Origin: a virus
Virus record (IMG/VR): IMGVR_UViG_3300036770_003655
Span: 1 to 22,697 of that record
DNA length: 22,697 nt
Strand: one strand, 5' to 3'
In this document: one piece after another, positions 7,315-14,481 of the stretch
Position numbering within the stretch: the first letter of the stretch is position 1
Layout of the letters: each line of letters begins with the position of its first letter
The notes under the pieces: generated by a model
Database searches by the model: none
Told to the model about the DNA's origin: nothing
Seen by the model: only the letters and a program-made list of their open reading frames with translations
Position numbers and translations under genes: made by a program

Positions 7315-8062
7315 AGGGATCCGAGCCATATTTGCAAACCTTCTCAAAGGTTTCGTATGCGTAGCCTACTTCGTTCAAAGTCTTTAGGACTTGCTCCAAC
7401 TCCTCCCGCGTGATGTGCGCGTGTGCGTGGGTGCCCGTGTGCGCGTCCGCGCCCGTGGGGCGGATGTCGTGCAGGACGATGCTGATGCCCCTACGAGCCT
7501 CTGCGGTCTCCCGTAGACCCTCTAGGACGCGCTCCATGGCACCGTTGCGGATCAGGGCTTCCCGTGGAGCCTCCTCCTTACCGAGCCTGTTCGGGCTGAA
7601 GAACATCCTCTCTCCCGAATAGAAATGGCTCTCGTTGCCTGGTCGGACATAGCAAAAGAAAGGACTGACGGCAGAGTAAAGAGTCTCATCGAAGTGAGAG
7701 TATGGAAAGGCAAAATGAGTTGGCTTGAATCCTGCACCCGCCATGTCTTCCATTGCGGGAAGAACTTCATCATCGATGTAGCGGTCAATGTCATATCGAC
7801 GGACATATACCAATGCATCCTTATGACTCTTGCTGTGACATCCGATGACATGTCCGTCGTCCCGCAGTTCCTTAAGCATTTGAATCTCGTTCACCTCCAA
7901 CAGGTGAAACGAATCGATATAGAACACAGCCTTTGCACCATACTTGTTGAAGAGATCACGGCATGCATACCAGTTCGACACCGAATGGTCATCGAACGAA
8001 AGGTGTACATGGGGGTACTTTACTTTCTCTTCGGTGAGGAACGAGCGGAATGGTTGTGCCAT
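7289..8062 (-). CDS. Polysaccharide deacetylase (NodB-homology, CE4-like)
   Basis: A 257-residue protein with the ordered motifs of the NodB/CE4 family, which removes N- or O-acetyl groups from sugars using a metal. These are LSFDDH (about 21-26, catalytic and metal Asp), GCHSKSH (about 74-80, the H-S-x-x-H-type metal site), FAFPYSHFD (about 118-125) and IVLHDI (about 195-200, motif 5 His). There is no signal peptide, so if active it would work in the cytoplasm or after lysis, or as part of the virion. A G+C-rich, His-rich stretch (THAHAHIT, about 210-218) lies after motif 5. The gene lies between gp43 and uvsX. Its ATG has no visible Shine-Dalgarno site, and a late-promoter-like CATAAATA ends six bases upstream. 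Confidence 0.85.
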   Translation of the reverse strand: MAQPFRSFLTEEKVKYPHVHLSFDDHSVSNWYACRDLFNKYGAKAVFYIDSFHLLEVNEIQMLKELRDDGHVIGCHSKSHKDALVYVRRYDIDRYIDDEVLPAMEDMAGAGFKPTHFAFPYSHFDETLYSAVSPFFCYVRPGNESHFYSGERMFFSPNRLGKEEAPREALIRNGAMERVLEGLRETAEARRGISIVLHDIRPTGADAHTGTHAHAHITREELEQVLKTLNEVGYAYETFEKVCKYGSDPFDKPDGLV

Positions 8063-8068
8063 ATGCCG

Positions 8069-8076
8069 TATTTATG
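8069..8076 (-). promoter_or_regulatory. Late-promoter-like CATAAATA abutting the deacetylase start
   Basis: Minus strand CATAAATA (7/8 to T4 TATAAATA) ends six bases before the deacetylase ATG. With T4-like spacing the transcript would begin at about the ATG itself, which would give a leaderless mRNA. Confidence 0.4.
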
Positions 8077-8077
8077 G

Positions 8078-10618
8078 TCAGGCAAACAGACCTTCCAACG
8101 ACCCTTCTTCCTTCACCTTCCACCCAATGCAGTTGAGGATGTTGGAGAGCGGTTCGATGAATGCCTTCTCAAACTGCGTCTCCTTGTCGATGAACGCATC
8201 AAGACCGAACTCGTCGGGGAAAGTAGCGGGGAATGCCAAGACCTTCTCTCGCACGGGGTTCGGCACCTTCAGTTCGACATACTTGATCTTCTCGCCGTTG
8301 CGGATCAGGGGATACTTCTTGGACAGCCCCATCTTCTTGATCCAATGGTTATAGACCAACGAACCCTTGACATGCATGGGTGTGCCCTTCTTGTAGATGC
8401 TTGCGGCATCGGCGTAGTCATCCAAGCCGTTGCAGCCACGGGGGAACGCGATGTCGTAGACAGGAAGCCCCGTAAACTCGTCGTGGAACCTCTCAACGAA
8501 AGAGTGCAATGCACCCTCGTCGGCGGTCAGGATCAACTTGATCGCCTCCTTGAGCCGTGTACGGACGATCTGCGGGGTGGACGAACGGGCGGTTTCGATG
8601 CCCATGATCTTCAGGTCAGGATCGTCCATGTAGACATTGTCCTCGCCCAACTGCACGGCAAGCATGTACCGCTTCTTGGCGACGAATACTCCCTTTGATG
8701 CGATGGCTTCGCGCTTCATCGACATGCGATTGGCGTATGCATTCATTCGCTGCGCCAACTGCTCGTACCACTTGTTGATCTTCGGGGAGATCACATCGTT
8801 GCAGAACTTGTCCACCATCTCTGTGGTCTTCTTCTTGTCCTTCTTAGGGAACGCCGTCTTGACGAGAGGCCCGAGCCGCAGATAGACGGAGTCGGTGTCC
8901 ACGGCGATGACATAGTCCTCGCCCTCCGTGCCGCAAGCCTTGTTGAGGAAGCGGTTCAGATTGTCCTCTGCCCAACGAATCGACAACTGCCCCGACACGG
9001 TGATTGCCTCTGCCATGCTGAGGTTGTAGTAGCGGCAGTACTGATTGCCCAAGGCACCGAACGCGCTGTTCAACTGCACCTTACGCACCAACTGGAAGTT
9101 ATGGTACTTCGACACTTCCTTCTTCTTGGTGGCGACCGTGGCGGGGTCAGCCTTGGTGCCCTCGGTCTTGATCCATCCCTTCGCCTCAAGCATTCGCTTC
9201 TTGTATTCCTTGCGTTGGGCGTACATGGTGTCCATGAGTTCGGGGAGGAAGCCACGGATATCCCTGCGGTACATGGTGCCGTTCGCAGCCACGCAGATGT
9301 CCTTCTCCTTTGACATGGATAGGAATCCCTCTAGGGAGGGGTCTTCTCCTGAGATGAGGGAGTCCACGGAGACGGCGGGGATCCTGTCCGACAGAATCGT
9401 CTCGGGGGAGAGATTGTACTGCATGATCAGGTGGGGGTATAGGGAGTCAAGGTCGAAAGAGACCACCCACTCATGCTCACCGATGATCGGGGGCTTGACA
9501 TACGCACCTTCGAACTGGTTGTCCTTGTCGTTGCCCGTCTTTGGCGGGATCGCCACCTTCTTGGTACGAAGATGGTTGTAGATGATGCTGTCCCACATGC
9601 GTACCTGTGAGAAGACATCCCCAAAGTTCCCTCTCGCGCTGTACGCAAGAGCCTGTGCCAGTTCGATCAGGCGCAACTTGTCTTCCAACTTGCAGACAAG
9701 CAGGGTGTCCTTGATGTTATACTCCATGAACCGTTGGAAGTCCTTGCGATACAACTCGGTCAGGGTGCCGACATCGGAGTAGTCCATCTTGCTCTCGCCC
9801 AACTCCACGGAAGCGATGTGCTGCAACTTGTAGGACTCGGGGGTCACAAAGGTGAACTTCTTGTACAAGTCCATGTAGTCAAGCACGGTGATGCCTGAGA
9901 AGTCATACACCATGTTCTTGCGATCCATGACATACACCTCGCGGGAGCGATACTCGCCCCACGGGGACAGCCGCTTTGCCGACTTGCTGCCAAGCACCCG
10001 TTCGATGCGGCGGCACAGATAGGGCATGTCGAACATGTTGACATTCCACCCCGTCACGATGTCGCAGTCCAAGGATTCCCATGTGTCCAAGAAGCCATGG
10101 AGCAACTGCGCCTCATCGACATAGCGATGTGCGGTCACGCCTTCGGGAGCCGTGAAATCACCCAAGCCGAAAGCATGGATTTCGTTGCCTTGTGCGATAG
10201 TGATCGCGTTTACCTTCTCGGTTGCCTCCTCGGGGGTGGCAAACCCGTTCTCGCTCTCCACCTCAATGTCGATGTACGCCACTCGGATCAGAGTGGGGTC
10301 GTACTCCAGTTCGCCCTCGCTACCGTAGTTCTCGGCAATGAACTGGTACTGCGATTCGATGTCGCCGTAGACGGTGAAGCCTTCGACATCCTGATACTTC
10401 TTGATGAACTCCCGCGCTTCGAACATGTTCTCAAAGTCAACAGGATCGACCCTGTTGCCGTCGATGGTGTGCCACGATGTGGGCTTCACCTTCTTGGTCG
10501 GGACGAACAGGGTGGGGCGAAAGGTCAGCGACTCATGCACACGCTTGCCGTGCTTGTCATAGCCACGGTGCAGAAGTCTGCCGCCCTTTGTAACGACATT
10601 GGTGTAGAAGGGAGTCAT
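8078..10618 (-). CDS. 43: DNA polymerase, family B, T4 gp43 type
   Basis: An 846-residue replicative polymerase with proofreading exonuclease, near T4's 898. The exonuclease motifs are YIDIEVES (Exo I, D117/E119), TGWNVNMFDMPY (Exo II, D197) and YNIKD (Exo III, Y300/D304). The polymerase motifs are SFDLDSLYPHLIMQ (motif A, D389), KVQLNSAFG (motif B, K513) and VDTDSVYL (motif C, D574 and D576). Metal ligands and key residues are all present, so it should be active. The C-terminus ends GSLEGLFA, resembling the clamp-binding tail of T4-type polymerases, which dock on gp45. The ATG at 10618 overlaps the stop of the HNH gene as ATGA, so its translation may be coupled to that of the endonuclease. 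Confidence 0.98.
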   Translation of the reverse strand: MTPFYTNVVTKGGRLLHRGYDKHGKRVHESLTFRPTLFVPTKKVKPTSWHTIDGNRVDPVDFENMFEAREFIKKYQDVEGFTVYGDIESQYQFIAENYGSEGELEYDPTLIRVAYIDIEVESENGFATPEEATEKVNAITIAQGNEIHAFGLGDFTAPEGVTAHRYVDEAQLLHGFLDTWESLDCDIVTGWNVNMFDMPYLCRRIERVLGSKSAKRLSPWGEYRSREVYVMDRKNMVYDFSGITVLDYMDLYKKFTFVTPESYKLQHIASVELGESKMDYSDVGTLTELYRKDFQRFMEYNIKDTLLVCKLEDKLRLIELAQALAYSARGNFGDVFSQVRMWDSIIYNHLRTKKVAIPPKTGNDKDNQFEGAYVKPPIIGEHEWVVSFDLDSLYPHLIMQYNLSPETILSDRIPAVSVDSLISGEDPSLEGFLSMSKEKDICVAANGTMYRRDIRGFLPELMDTMYAQRKEYKKRMLEAKGWIKTEGTKADPATVATKKKEVSKYHNFQLVRKVQLNSAFGALGNQYCRYYNLSMAEAITVSGQLSIRWAEDNLNRFLNKACGTEGEDYVIAVDTDSVYLRLGPLVKTAFPKKDKKKTTEMVDKFCNDVISPKINKWYEQLAQRMNAYANRMSMKREAIASKGVFVAKKRYMLAVQLGEDNVYMDDPDLKIMGIETARSSTPQIVRTRLKEAIKLILTADEGALHSFVERFHDEFTGLPVYDIAFPRGCNGLDDYADAASIYKKGTPMHVKGSLVYNHWIKKMGLSKKYPLIRNGEKIKYVELKVPNPVREKVLAFPATFPDEFGLDAFIDKETQFEKAFIEPLSNILNCIGWKVKEEGSLEGLFA

Positions 10619-11340
10619 TCCATCAAATCCTCTAGGGTTGACTTGGTCGGAAGGGAGAGTTTGATCTGCTGATCATCGATCCGAATCTCGTCAACTGAAA
10701 TACCCAAGCCCTCTGCGAGTTGATGGACGAACTCCCATGCTCGTTCGGGACTAACTCTCTCATGATAGAGCATGAAGTGTTCGTATGCAAGATCAATCGC
10801 CTCGGGAAGGAGTTTGGCTTGTTTTGATTCGTTCTCTCTTCTCTCTAGTATTCTCAGATTGATTGGGTGGTGAATGCCACCATGAACAATCGGAAGAATG
10901 TGATCGATGTGATACTCTCCTCCTGTTTCTTTTTGGAGTTCTAGGCGAGTTTGCTCCATCAAGAACAGTTTCTTCTGTTCGCTGACAGTCAAACGAACAG
11001 ACGCATTTTTCTTTTTGCATCTTCGTCTTCTGCTTCTTTCGATTACATGTTCACGATTTCGTTCTACCCAAGCCTTATTTGTCGCTGCTGCTCGTTCACG
11101 ATTTCGTTCTCTCCAAGCCTTTACTGTTAGCAATCGTCGTTCACGATTTCGTTCTACCCAAGCCTTGTCTGTCGCTGCTTTTCGTTCACGATTTCGTTCT
11201 GCCCAAGCCTTTACTGTTAGCAATCGTCGTTCGCGGTTGCGTTCATACCAAGCATTACATTCTGCACGAACTCGTTCACGATTGCGTTCGCGCCAAGCCT
11301 TGACTGTCGCCTTTTGTTTTTCTTTGTCCTTGTACGCCAT
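10615..11340 (-). CDS. HNH endonuclease with six N-terminal 15-residue repeats
   Basis: A 241-residue protein. Residues 14-103 are six tandem 15-residue units of the form KAWxERNRERxxxTx, very rich in Arg and Glu and expected to be helical and DNA- or RNA-contacting. After an RRRRCKKK linker comes an HNH nuclease core YHIDHILPI...GGIHHPINLRIL (about 143-165), with the conserved His-Asp-His, Asn and downstream KQAKLLP. A C-terminal domain of about 70 residues follows. It may be a homing-type endonuclease lodged before gene 43. The start used is ATG 11340, eight bases after a GGAG; a GTG at 11346 overlapping the groES-like stop is the alternative. The stop overlaps the gp43 start as ATGA. Confidence 0.88.
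   Translation of the reverse strand: MAYKDKEKQKATVKAWRERNRERVRAECNAWYERNRERRLLTVKAWAERNRERKAATDKAWVERNRERRLLTVKAWRERNRERAAATNKAWVERNREHVIERSRRRRCKKKNASVRLTVSEQKKLFLMEQTRLELQKETGGEYHIDHILPIVHGGIHHPINLRILERRENESKQAKLLPEAIDLAYEHFMLYHERVSPERAWEFVHQLAEGLGISVDEIRIDDQQIKLSLPTKSTLEDLME
11032..11301 (-). repeat. Six tandem 45-bp coding repeats in the HNH gene
   Basis: The DNA has a clear 45-bp period: the segment reading ttcacgatttcgttct or close variants on the plus strand begins at 11050, 11095, 11140, 11185, 11230 and 11275. Units alternate between two subtypes (RRLLTV and xAAT endings), giving a 90-bp higher order typical of expansion by unequal exchange or slippage. All units stay in frame. Confidence 0.95.
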
Positions 11341-11342
11341 CC

Positions 11343-11600
11343 TCACCGCTCCACAGCAAGGATGTTGTCCTGATGAACAATGTCAAACCCACCGTAGGCA
11401 TTGCCTCTACCCTTGGTGATGTCCCACAGCACCTTGTCGCCTATCTGAATGTCCTCGGTGACCTTCTCGCCCACGCTGACCACCTCGCTCCAAATGTTTG
11501 GATTGGTGATCTTCTCCGTGTAGATGATGCCCGACTCGCTCTTCTTTTCCTTGCCCAAGCCGATGGTCTTTACCGCTACCCATTTACCAATAGTCTTCAT
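11343..11600 (-). CDS. GroES-like co-chaperonin (Cpn10; functional analogue of T4 gp31)
   Basis: An 85-residue protein with a Cpn10 layout: KWVAVKTIGLGKEKKSESGI (strand plus mobile-loop region), a VVSVGEKV strand, the IQIGDKVLWD strand and a closing DNILAVER, matching the GDxV and ILA(I/V) endings of GroES. It would cap the host GroEL chamber during folding of phage proteins, as gp31 does for the T4 capsid protein. The stretch between SESGI and the VVSVG strand is about the length expected for a mobile loop plus first barrel strands. ATG 11600 follows GAGGAGAGTGAC and lies one base after the stop of the Mom-like gene; a longer upstream frame has no support. I judge it a full-length gene. Confidence 0.85.
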   Translation of the reverse strand: MKTIGKWVAVKTIGLGKEKKSESGIIYTEKITNPNIWSEVVSVGEKVTEDIQIGDKVLWDITKGRGNAYGGFDIVHQDNILAVER

Positions 11601-11601
11601 G

Positions 11602-12525
11602 TCACTCTCCTCTTTGTTTAGGGTACGGTAGTACCTTGTTACGGGCTTCGAACTCTCTGCGGAGTTTCTTCGTCTCAGCCTTGGTTGCACCAAGTACATA
11701 AGCATACTTGTGCTTCGACGGCATGTCAACGGAAACCGCAGACGATTGTTTCTTCTTGCTATGTGATCTCAGCGCGGCTTCGATGTTGGGCGGGACATTG
11801 TCCCAAAGCATTCCCTTGTTGTCGCACCAAGACTTGTCCCATTCGATTGCCAACTCTTTGGCATACTTCTTGTATGCGCTTCTTTGCCTGAAGAAGCGAT
11901 CAGAGACGATCTTGCCTGTGTACGGGTTCACATATCTTGTAGTTGTGCCCGATTCATTGCCAAGATAGTAAAAGTTGCAAGCCTGATAGATCGTGCCGAT
12001 CTCCTTAGCAGTCGGGTCGGAGTATGCGGTGAACAACCGATACTGCGTGTTCTTCACCATCCACCCGATGCTCCACATGAGGAAAGACGATGCGAGGTTC
12101 TTGGGACTCCATGAGATGCATGCGCCCCTGCTGATCAGCCGCTCCACCTTCTTCGTGTCATCGCCAAGCAACTTGCTGAACGCATTCGGAAGATTCATGA
12201 GAGTCACCCCCGCGAGGATGTCCTTGCCCATGAGACCTTGATTCGGGTCGCGGTAGTATGCACCAAACCAATGAGTCGTATACTGAGAAAGATTGCCTAG
12301 CCACTCATGCCGTTCGATGAAGGCTGTAGCCTCCTGTCGATCACGCTCCGTGGTCAGGGGACGGAAATGAAAGTCCGTGGCGGTGAGCGTCTTGATTCGC
12401 TCGGGATCGATGCCACTCTCAGCAATGTCCTGTTGAAGATTGTTTACGCGGATATCGTACTGCCAACAATGATCCTTGTCGTAGTTCTTGGCTCGTTCGA
12501 TGATGTCAACCGCGCTCTTCTTCAT
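11602..12525 (-). CDS. Mom-like GNAT-fold protein (putative DNA adenine modification enzyme)
   Basis: A 307-residue protein whose middle part (about 55-190) resembles Mom-type GNAT enzymes, which in phage Mu turn adenine into a carbamoylmethyl-type adenine that blocks restriction. Recognisable pieces are ERHEWLGNLSQYTTHWFGAY (about 71-90), ILAGVTLMNLPN (about 103-114), an ERLISRGACISWSPKNLASS run (about 128-147) and the end pattern FTAYSDPTAKEIGTIYQACNFYYLG (about 165-189). That end pattern is the Mom-like YxD...G.iYQA.N(W/F)...G signature. The C-terminal ~115 residues are basic and possibly DNA-binding. ATG 12525 overlaps the ABC/GNAT stop as ATGA, so the two are translated together. The domain call comes from motif recognition; an alternative is another GNAT acyltransferase with a non-DNA substrate. 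Confidence 0.72.
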   Translation of the reverse strand: MKKSAVDIIERAKNYDKDHCWQYDIRVNNLQQDIAESGIDPERIKTLTATDFHFRPLTTERDRQEATAFIERHEWLGNLSQYTTHWFGAYYRDPNQGLMGKDILAGVTLMNLPNAFSKLLGDDTKKVERLISRGACISWSPKNLASSFLMWSIGWMVKNTQYRLFTAYSDPTAKEIGTIYQACNFYYLGNESGTTTRYVNPYTGKIVSDRFFRQRSAYKKYAKELAIEWDKSWCDNKGMLWDNVPPNIEAALRSHSKKKQSSAVSVDMPSKHKYAYVLGATKAETKKLRREFEARNKVLPYPKQRGE

Positions 12526-13601
12526 CTCTTGCCGATGTATTCATGAGAGTAGCAGAAGCGGTGGGCATGCTTCATCTTGTAGCCCTCCTCGTATGTGCTT
12601 CTGCCTTTGCTGTAGTCCTCGCGTGTGCGCTCATTCTTGCTCGTAGGCTTCCACAGAGCAGATCGATTCCTGTACTCGCCCATGCGCGGGTGCGCGGTCT
12701 TGGAGAAGTACCGACATCCCTGTCCGACGAAGATCTCTGCCGTGGCATCGGAGATACGAACACCTAAGCCAAGCCCTTGATAGTCAGGCAGCACAACCGT
12801 CCTGTGACCGCGCCATGCGTTCTTCAGGTTGCCGTTCGGGAATGAAAGGGCAGCGGAGAATCCAACAGGGGTGCCGTCCCAAACGGCGATCCAACATCTT
12901 GCACCTTTATTGATGTTTCCGTCGAGATAGTGATGGTTGCGGAACATTGCCCACGCTTCGGTGGAGCAAGGAAGCATCTCCAAGACAATCTCAGGTCGCC
13001 TTTCAGACCCCCTTGCGGTCAACTTACCGCTGCTAGTGTCGAACACCCAATCGGGACGAAGCCATTCGATGATGTCATAATGGCACGAAGCAAACACCAA
13101 TCCCTTGATGTTCTTCTGATCGACATAGCGGCGAATAGAGTTGGCACATGACTTGGCGACATTCCTGTCCACCACGGAGGTGAACTCATCGATCACGGCT
13201 CCGTCCCGCAGCCGTCTAGCCAAGTCTGCACGGAACTTCTCGCCCGTGGACAGGACATGGTACGGGCGCATCCACGCGGGGATGGAGTTGAACCCGACCG
13301 CAGACAGCCGCTCACGGGCATCCACGGCGTTGTTGAAGTGGGAGCAGACAGCCAACTCAGGATCCCATGTAATGGTCTCCTCGCTGCCAAACTGCTTGAG
13401 GATGGTTGACTTGCCCGTTCCCGATGGGCCTACGATGAGACCGATGCCAAACCCCTCGGGTAGAGTGGGCATGGTCGGTGGAACAAAGGTGCTTGTCCCC
13501 GTGAACGGATAGTCAAAAGCCGATGACAGTTCCTTGACCGTCTCATCGACCTTGACCTTGCTCACTAGTTCAACTTGCTTCGGCTCATCGAATAGACTCA
13601 T
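12522..13601 (-). CDS. ABC-type ATPase fused to GNAT acetyltransferase domain (COG2401-like)
   Basis: A 359-residue two-domain protein. The N-terminal ATPase has Walker A GPSGTGKST (about 58-66), an ABC signature-like LSTGEKFRADLARR (about 117-130), Walker B GAVIDEF (D138, E139) and a switch histidine in ASCHYD (H174). The whole unit is compact and lacks a membrane domain, so it is not a transporter. The C-terminal GNAT region (about 210-359) has a VGFSAALSFP strand and VVLPDYQGLGLGVRISD (about 269-285), whose QGLGLG is the acetyl-CoA pyrophosphate loop, and ends in TAHPRMGEYRNRS. This architecture matches COG2401, whose function is not established. ATGA overlaps join it to the nucleotidyltransferase upstream and the Mom-like gene downstream. 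Confidence 0.88.
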   Translation of the reverse strand: MSLFDEPKQVELVSKVKVDETVKELSSAFDYPFTGTSTFVPPTMPTLPEGFGIGLIVGPSGTGKSTILKQFGSEETITWDPELAVCSHFNNAVDARERLSAVGFNSIPAWMRPYHVLSTGEKFRADLARRLRDGAVIDEFTSVVDRNVAKSCANSIRRYVDQKNIKGLVFASCHYDIIEWLRPDWVFDTSSGKLTARGSERRPEIVLEMLPCSTEAWAMFRNHHYLDGNINKGARCWIAVWDGTPVGFSAALSFPNGNLKNAWRGHRTVVLPDYQGLGLGVRISDATAEIFVGQGCRYFSKTAHPRMGEYRNRSALWKPTSKNERTREDYSKGRSTYEEGYKMKHAHRFCYSHEYIGKR

Positions 13602-14026
13602 GATTCATGCCACTTCTTAAGAATCCAACTAGAGGAGTTCTTCTTGTCCTCCCCGCCGACACCGAAGACGAACGAAAGGTTCGGGTCATCGATGTCCATC
13701 TCAGGGATGTTCTCCTTCGTCCGATCACCTCCGTTTGCAAACACGATGTGTGCATCGGGGTACAACTGACGAACCGTGATGATAGCAGCCTTCGCGCTGT
13801 TGTCATCATCATTGAAGGCAACAATGTCATCCACCACGCAAAGAGAGGATACGATTGTCGCTCGTTCGTGCAGGGGCATGAATGGCTTTCCCTTCTTTCG
13901 GGTCAGCCAATCATCTGTGTTCAAACCTACGACAAGGCGGTCGCCAAGTTCTCGCGCCGCCTTGAAGTATGCAATGTGTCCGCTGTGGAGGGGATCGAAC
14001 CCTCCCGTCACCAATACGACTTTCAT
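13598..14026 (-). CDS. HxGH-superfamily nucleotidyltransferase (RfaE2/cytidylyltransferase-like)
   Basis: A 142-residue single-domain nucleotidyltransferase that would transfer a nucleotide (AMP or CMP) from NTP to a phosphorylated small molecule. It has TGGFDPLHSGHIAYF with the HSGH signature (H14, H17), a GLNTDDWLTRKKG segment, MPLHERATIVSSL, and NGGDRTKENIPE, which resembles the GDR..ENIP stretch of heptose-phosphate adenylyltransferases. Length is normal for a stand-alone domain. ATG 14026 has AAGGA upstream and overlaps the transglycosylase stop as ATGA; its stop overlaps the ABC/GNAT gene likewise. It could supply an activated sugar or cofactor to the glycan cassette or to the adjacent modification candidates. 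Substrate not determinable here. Confidence 0.88.
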   Translation of the reverse strand: MKVVLVTGGFDPLHSGHIAYFKAARELGDRLVVGLNTDDWLTRKKGKPFMPLHERATIVSSLCVVDDIVAFNDDDNSAKAAIITVRQLYPDAHIVFANGGDRTKENIPEMDIDDPNLSFVFGVGGEDKKNSSSWILKKWHES

Positions 14027-14481
14027 TCAAGTTCCTTCTTGATCTTGTTCCAATACTTCGTGGTGTTGTCCCACGCCTTCTTTTCCTTCGGCTTCTTGCT
14101 GTGCTGCTTCTTCAGGATGTTGCACCCGCCGTTATGAATTCGTGCAAGTTGCTCAACAGTTGCATTGGCGGGTGCGTATCGCTTGAGGTAGGCACGGACA
14201 ACTCGCTTGGCGTACTCAGGATCGAAGCAGTCCTTATAGGATCCACCGAGCGTCTTGTCGAAATCAACTGCATCCTGCCAGTAGGCCCGATGGATTTGGT
14301 AGATACCAATCGCATCGCCTCCGTCCCCAACAGCCTTCGGATCGTTGCGCGACTCCACAAGTGCCAATGCAGGAAGCAGTCTGTCGATGTTGCTTCCGAG
14401 ATCGGCATTAGCAAGTCTGCACGGGAGGAAGAGGGTCGTAAAGAGGATGACCGACAAGAGGATTCGACGGGGCTGATTCAT
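14023..14481 (-). CDS. Secreted lytic transglycosylase-like cell-wall enzyme (SLT/lysozyme fold)
   Basis: About 152 residues. The N-terminus MNQPRRILLSVILFTTLF is a typical Sec signal peptide with a plausible cleavage after ANA (residue ~26). The mature part has ALALVESRNDPKAVGD (catalytic Glu in VES, about E43), then GIYQIHRAYWQDA, the GLxQI/GIYQI motif of SLT-type lysozyme-fold enzymes, and later RYAPANATVEQLARIHNGG, matching the A-R-x-H-N-G-G segment of this fold. It would cleave murein in the periplasm and may act in lysis or exclusion. ATG 14481 follows GGAGCAAAAGC; an earlier in-frame start (14544) lacks such a site. The first 74 bp overlap the end of the DUF1599 gene. The basic C-terminus ends in KKELE. 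Confidence 0.85.
   Translation of the reverse strand: MNQPRRILLSVILFTTLFLPCRLANADLGSNIDRLLPALALVESRNDPKAVGDGGDAIGIYQIHRAYWQDAVDFDKTLGGSYKDCFDPEYAKRVVRAYLKRYAPANATVEQLARIHNGGCNILKKQHSKKPKEKKAWDNTTKYWNKIKKELE

Noticed and set aside
7625-8698. 357-codon open frame on the plus strand opposite the deacetylase and gp43
   Set aside because: It lies antisense to two genes with clear catalytic motifs, has no ribosome site and no family features; codon bias of the true genes explains the open frame.
11032-11301. Regularly spaced repeats that might suggest a CRISPR array
   Set aside because: The units are contiguous coding repeats with no unique spacers and keep one reading frame.
11015-11419. Plus-strand frame with repeated Arg/Ser-rich units
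   Set aside because: It is the complement of the 45-bp repeats in the HNH gene; the minus-strand reading has a nuclease domain and proper start.
12522-13601. ABC transporter subunit
   Set aside because: No membrane partner is nearby and the ATPase is fused to a GNAT domain, so a transport role is not supported.
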